Shown in pieces: positions 14,678 to 16,737 of a stretch of DNA of 16,737 nt. Numbering within the stretch: the first letter of the stretch is position 1; each line of letters opens with the position of its first letter. This DNA comes from JACCYQ01 sp036675565 (lineage in GTDB: Bacteria > Bacteroidota > Bacteroidia > Chitinophagales > Chitinophagaceae), in the NCBI GenBank assembly GCA_036675565.1, contig JAKFER010000311.1:1-16737 (forward strand), read 5' to 3'. The notes beneath the pieces were generated by a model. That model did no database searches and was not told where the DNA came from. It worked only from the letters and a program-made list of their open reading frames with translations. A program made the translations under genes and the position numbers.

Positions 14678-15619
14678 TTAAGTGAAAGCCTGCTGCATTT
14701 TAGCCAGCATATTGGTGTCAACCATTTTTTTAGCGGCAATGATCATATTTTTAAAAGCCAGTGCATGTGAAATACCATGGCCTATCAGTACAGGTTTACT
14801 CACACCAAGTACTGGTGTGCCGCCATAAATTTCAAAATTGAAAAGGTCGAAATGTGAATGTTCTATTTTTTTAAGTTGGGCTAATTCAAAAAGTGATTCA
14901 GCCATTTTTAAAATAATGTTGCCGGTAAAACCATCACAAACCATGACATCCGCTTTATCAAACAATAAATCGCGGCCTTCGATATTGCCAATAAAATTTA
15001 TTTGTTTATTTTCTTTCAACAAGGGATAAGCGGCTTGTGCAATCATATTGCCTTTACCTTCTTCTTCACCAACATTGATCAATCCAACTCTTGGGTCATT
15101 GATGCCGAACATCAATTGTGCATAAATGGAACCCATGATGGCAAACTGGTTTAAATATTCTGGTTTGCAATCAACGTTAATACCAACATCAACCAACAAG
15201 CCTGTACCACCATTTTCTTTAGGTAAAACAGTTGCAATGGTTGGTCTTAATACTCCTTCAATAACTTTCAGGCTAAACATGGATCCAACCAGCATGGCAC
15301 CCGTATTTCCGGCACTAATAAATGCATCTGTTTTGCCTGAAGCCAGGTATTGAAACCCGATTGAAATGGAAGATTGAGGTTTGTCTTTTAATGCTTTGGT
15401 AGGGGATTCATGCATGTCGATTTCCTGTGGTGCATGAACTACGGTAAGATGAGTGGAATCTAAATTGTGATCAACTAAATGCTGGTTGATCTTTTCTTCA
15501 TCGCCTATTAAAAACAAGTTAGCCGGAGAACCATTTTGTTCAGATAAGTACAGTTGGATACCCTTCACCGCTTCAAGCGGGGCGAAGTCACCACCCATCA
15601 TATCTAAACCAATGTTCAT
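14678..15619 (-). CDS. plsX: Phosphate acyltransferase
   Basis: PlsX converts acyl-ACP plus phosphate to acyl-phosphate, the acyl donor for PlsY in the first step of phospholipid synthesis, and acts at the inner face of the membrane. The N-terminal IGLDMMGGDFAP, SAGNTGAMLVGS, VGINVDCKPEYL, NVGEEEGKGN, MVCDGFTGNIILKMAE and IYGGTPVLGV...IGHG segments are family hallmarks. I chose the ATG at 15617-15619 (313 aa), since the family begins just before the LDxMGGD motif. A TTG three codons upstream (15628) is less likely. It is shorter than B. subtilis or E. coli PlsX because the region before YGG is compact, which I believe is usual in this phylum. It follows rpmF by 35 nt. Confidence 0.95.
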   Translation of the reverse strand: MNIGLDMMGGDFAPLEAVKGIQLYLSEQNGSPANLFLIGDEEKINQHLVDHNLDSTHLTVVHAPQEIDMHESPTKALKDKPQSSISIGFQYLASGKTDAFISAGNTGAMLVGSMFSLKVIEGVLRPTIATVLPKENGGTGLLVDVGINVDCKPEYLNQFAIMGSIYAQLMFGINDPRVGLINVGEEEGKGNMIAQAAYPLLKENKQINFIGNIEGRDLLFDKADVMVCDGFTGNIILKMAESLFELAQLKKIEHSHFDLFNFEIYGGTPVLGVSKPVLIGHGISHALAFKNMIIAAKKMVDTNMLAKMQQAFT

Positions 15620-15654
15620 CTCCGGCAATCTACGAAGAATTTAAATTGGTGTGT

Positions 15655-15849
15655 TTATTTCTTAATGGGAGATTTCTCTGCCACCACTTGTCCTTTGTAA
15701 TACAATTTACCTTCGCTTACATGAGCACGATGGCGCACATGTACTTCACCGGTAGTACTGTCTGTACTTAATGTAGCAGAAACTGCTTTATAATGTGTTC
15801 TGCGCTTTGCGCTTCTTTGCTGACTGTGTCGGCGTTTGGGATTTGGCAT
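15655..15849 (-). CDS. rpmF: 50S ribosomal protein L32
   Basis: This is a 64-residue, strongly basic protein with the classic start MPNPKRRHSQQRSAKRRTHY and the L32 core EVHVRHRAHVSEGKLYYKGQVV. It is a structural component of the large ribosomal subunit. It carries none of the four zinc-binding cysteines found in some L32 proteins, so it is the zinc-independent (C-minus) form. It is placed between the DUF177 gene and plsX, the widely conserved order linking a ribosomal protein with lipid synthesis. It lies 32 nt after the DUF177 gene. Confidence 0.97.
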   Translation of the reverse strand: MPNPKRRHSQQRSAKRRTHYKAVSATLSTDSTTGEVHVRHRAHVSEGKLYYKGQVVAEKSPIKK

Positions 15850-15881
15850 AACTCACTTTTATACTATTCGAAAAAATATTT

Positions 15882-16436
15882 TTATTTAATGTCTTTATCT
15901 AAGTCTTTAAATTGTTCGAGACCTTTCCAGATCGGGTTTTCTTCTTTCTCATTATCGACTCTCATCTTTTGTAAAATATCCTGCGCTGCTTTGTTGCAAT
16001 ACGGCCCGTCCATATTTTCATAGTCACAGGTTTTTTGCATCGGGATGCTCAGGTTTACAAATTCGTAGATCCAATCGGTTAAATTAATATGACTTTCTGT
16101 TCGTGATATAAAAAATACATCCGGGTCTTCTTCCTGCTGATTCATCATCGCCGGATCGTCAACCATTTTTACTGTCATATTAAATTCATCCCAGAGTTGA
16201 AGGGGAAGATCATTGCTGCACCTGTCACAAATGACTTGAAGATGACCACCTATCTCGAATTTCAATAATAGAAATCCGGAACGCCGGTCAAGCGTCAATT
16301 TAACTGTGGCATGGCAGTTATGAAAATCCTGCTGCTGGAAAGATTCAAAGAACTTATCAGTGATCTCGAAATGGTACTCATGAATACCTGGTTTCAATCC
16401 CACAAAAGCTATCTCAAAATCCCTTTTCTGGTTCAT
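15882..16436 (-). CDS. DUF177 (YceD-type) protein
   Basis: This 184-residue protein matches the YceD/DUF177 family by its position before rpmF, the central CDRC pair (Cys70, Cys73) in HLQVICDRCSNDL, and the C-terminal NPIWKGLEQFKDL typical of the family. Family members have been linked to 23S rRNA accumulation in plants and E. coli. Here the role is inferred only from that. A second pair of cysteines (Cys137, Cys147 in CDYENMDGPYC) could complete a metal site with the first. It is the first gene of the DUF177-rpmF-plsX unit. The ATG at 16434-16436 lies 22 nt after a strong promoter -7 element. Confidence 0.88.
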   Translation of the reverse strand: MNQKRDFEIAFVGLKPGIHEYHFEITDKFFESFQQQDFHNCHATVKLTLDRRSGFLLLKFEIGGHLQVICDRCSNDLPLQLWDEFNMTVKMVDDPAMMNQQEEDPDVFFISRTESHINLTDWIYEFVNLSIPMQKTCDYENMDGPYCNKAAQDILQKMRVDNEKEENPIWKGLEQFKDLDKDIK

Positions 16437-16458
16437 GAGTCACTTTTTTAAGAGTTTG

Positions 16459-16485
16459 CAAAGGTAGGGGAAAATAATTTACAAA
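16459..16485 (-). promoter_or_regulatory. Bacteroidota-type promoter for DUF177-rpmF-plsX
   Basis: On the minus strand TACCTTTG (16466-16459) is a perfect match to TAnnTTTG, placed 22 nt before the DUF177 start codon. A TTTG (16485-16482) lies 15 nt upstream of it, shorter than the usual 19-21, and another (16497-16494) is 27 nt upstream. The -7 element is therefore convincing and the -33 partner is not. Confidence 0.6.
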
Positions 16486-16512
16486 ATAAGGTACAAATCA
16501 ATATTTTTAAAG

Positions 16513-16524
16513 CCGTTTAAACGG
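16513..16524. promoter_or_regulatory. 12-bp perfect palindrome between divergent genes
   Basis: CCGTTTAAACGG is a perfect palindrome in the 166-bp gap between the DUF177 gene and the DUF3810-type gene, 47 nt upstream of the DUF177 -7 element and 78 nt before the start of the plus-strand gene. It could be an operator for a dimeric regulator. A single copy is weak evidence. Confidence 0.3.
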
Positions 16525-16602
16525 AAACGGTGTAATTCTTTGTCGCGATACAATATAACTAAAACGGGTAGGTTGAAAAAAGGTTCCTGGCTAAATTCAA
16601 TA

Positions 16603-16737
16603 ATGAACTTTAAAGTATGGCTATTATTGGTCATTCTTTTTATAACGGTAATTATAGCAGGTCGTTTCCCGTTGATTGTGGAAAATTATTATGCCACGGG
16701 TTTTTATCCCATTTTCAGTTATGGATGGCGATTATTA
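16603..16737 (+). CDS. DUF3810-type membrane protein (partial, first 45 residues)
   Basis: The reading frame is open from the ATG at 16603 to the right edge. It starts with one hydrophobic helix (FKVWLLLVILFITVIIAG, 3-20) followed by FPLIVENYYATGFYPIFSY. That pattern of a membrane helix then P-x-x-VE-x-YY-x-x-G-x-YP matches the start of DUF3810 membrane proteins common in this phylum, some of which carry a metalloprotease-like HExxH motif further on. That part is not visible here. An in-frame TTG at 16573 would add ten residues. The assignment rests on a short segment. Confidence 0.65.
   Translation, partial: MNFKVWLLLVILFITVIIAGRFPLIVENYYATGFYPIFSYGWRLL

Noticed and set aside
1..16737. Mobile elements, CRISPR arrays, tRNA/rRNA genes, prophage or defence genes
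   Set aside because: Reading both strands showed no transposase or integrase frames, no regular repeat-spacer series, no tRNA-like CCA-ended cloverleaf and no rRNA-like conserved stretches.

Overview
The window looks like a chromosomal segment of a Bacteroidota bacterium, probably a member of the Chitinophagales. The reasons are moderate-to-low GC, a perfect TAnnTTTG promoter element upstream of a DUF177-rpmF-plsX cluster, a DUF3810-type gene, the Bacteroidota forms of IlvC, IlvN and PlsX, and few recognisable Shine-Dalgarno sites. The exact genus is inference.

Positions 1-11344, all on the minus strand, hold an almost complete branched-chain amino acid pathway. In transcription order the genes are leuA, leuC, leuD, leuB, then a 248-bp gap, then ilvE, ilvD, ilvB, ilvN, ilvC and the start of ilvA, which runs off the left edge. 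LeuACDB make the leucine precursor, IlvA/IlvBN/IlvC/IlvD make isoleucine and valine, and IlvE performs the final transamination for all three. Junctions are tight: leuC/leuD overlap by 8 nt, ilvE/ilvD share one nucleotide, and ilvC/ilvA are 2 nt apart. The one large internal gap (ilvN-ilvC, 263 bp) holds a GC-richer patch with inverted and direct repeats.

The most interesting element is in the leuB-ilvE gap. It contains a short open reading frame on the minus strand (6802-6897, 31 codons, 14 of them Ile/Val/Leu, including nine consecutive Ile/Val codons). A perfect 8-bp GC-rich hairpin followed by a U run (6745-6773) lies just before ilvE. The last codons of the leader contain GGAGGUGG, which can form 8 pairs with the 5' arm of the terminator. 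Together these form a complete ribosome-mediated attenuator, with a candidate TTTG-N19-TATATTCG promoter just upstream. It would switch ilvEDBNCA on when isoleucyl- or valyl-tRNA runs short. I know of comparable ilv leaders from Proteobacteria but not of a described one in this phylum.

Positions 11548-13852, plus strand, hold a large all-helical TPR-like protein of unknown role followed 10 nt later by a short-chain dehydrogenase. Positions 13860-16436, minus strand, hold DUF177, rpmF (L32), plsX and a probable exported M14-like zinc carboxypeptidase-type protein in the place where fabH is often found. At the right edge a DUF3810-type membrane protein begins on the plus strand. No rRNA, tRNA, CRISPR array, insertion sequence or prophage was seen, and no gap between genes exceeds 300 bases.
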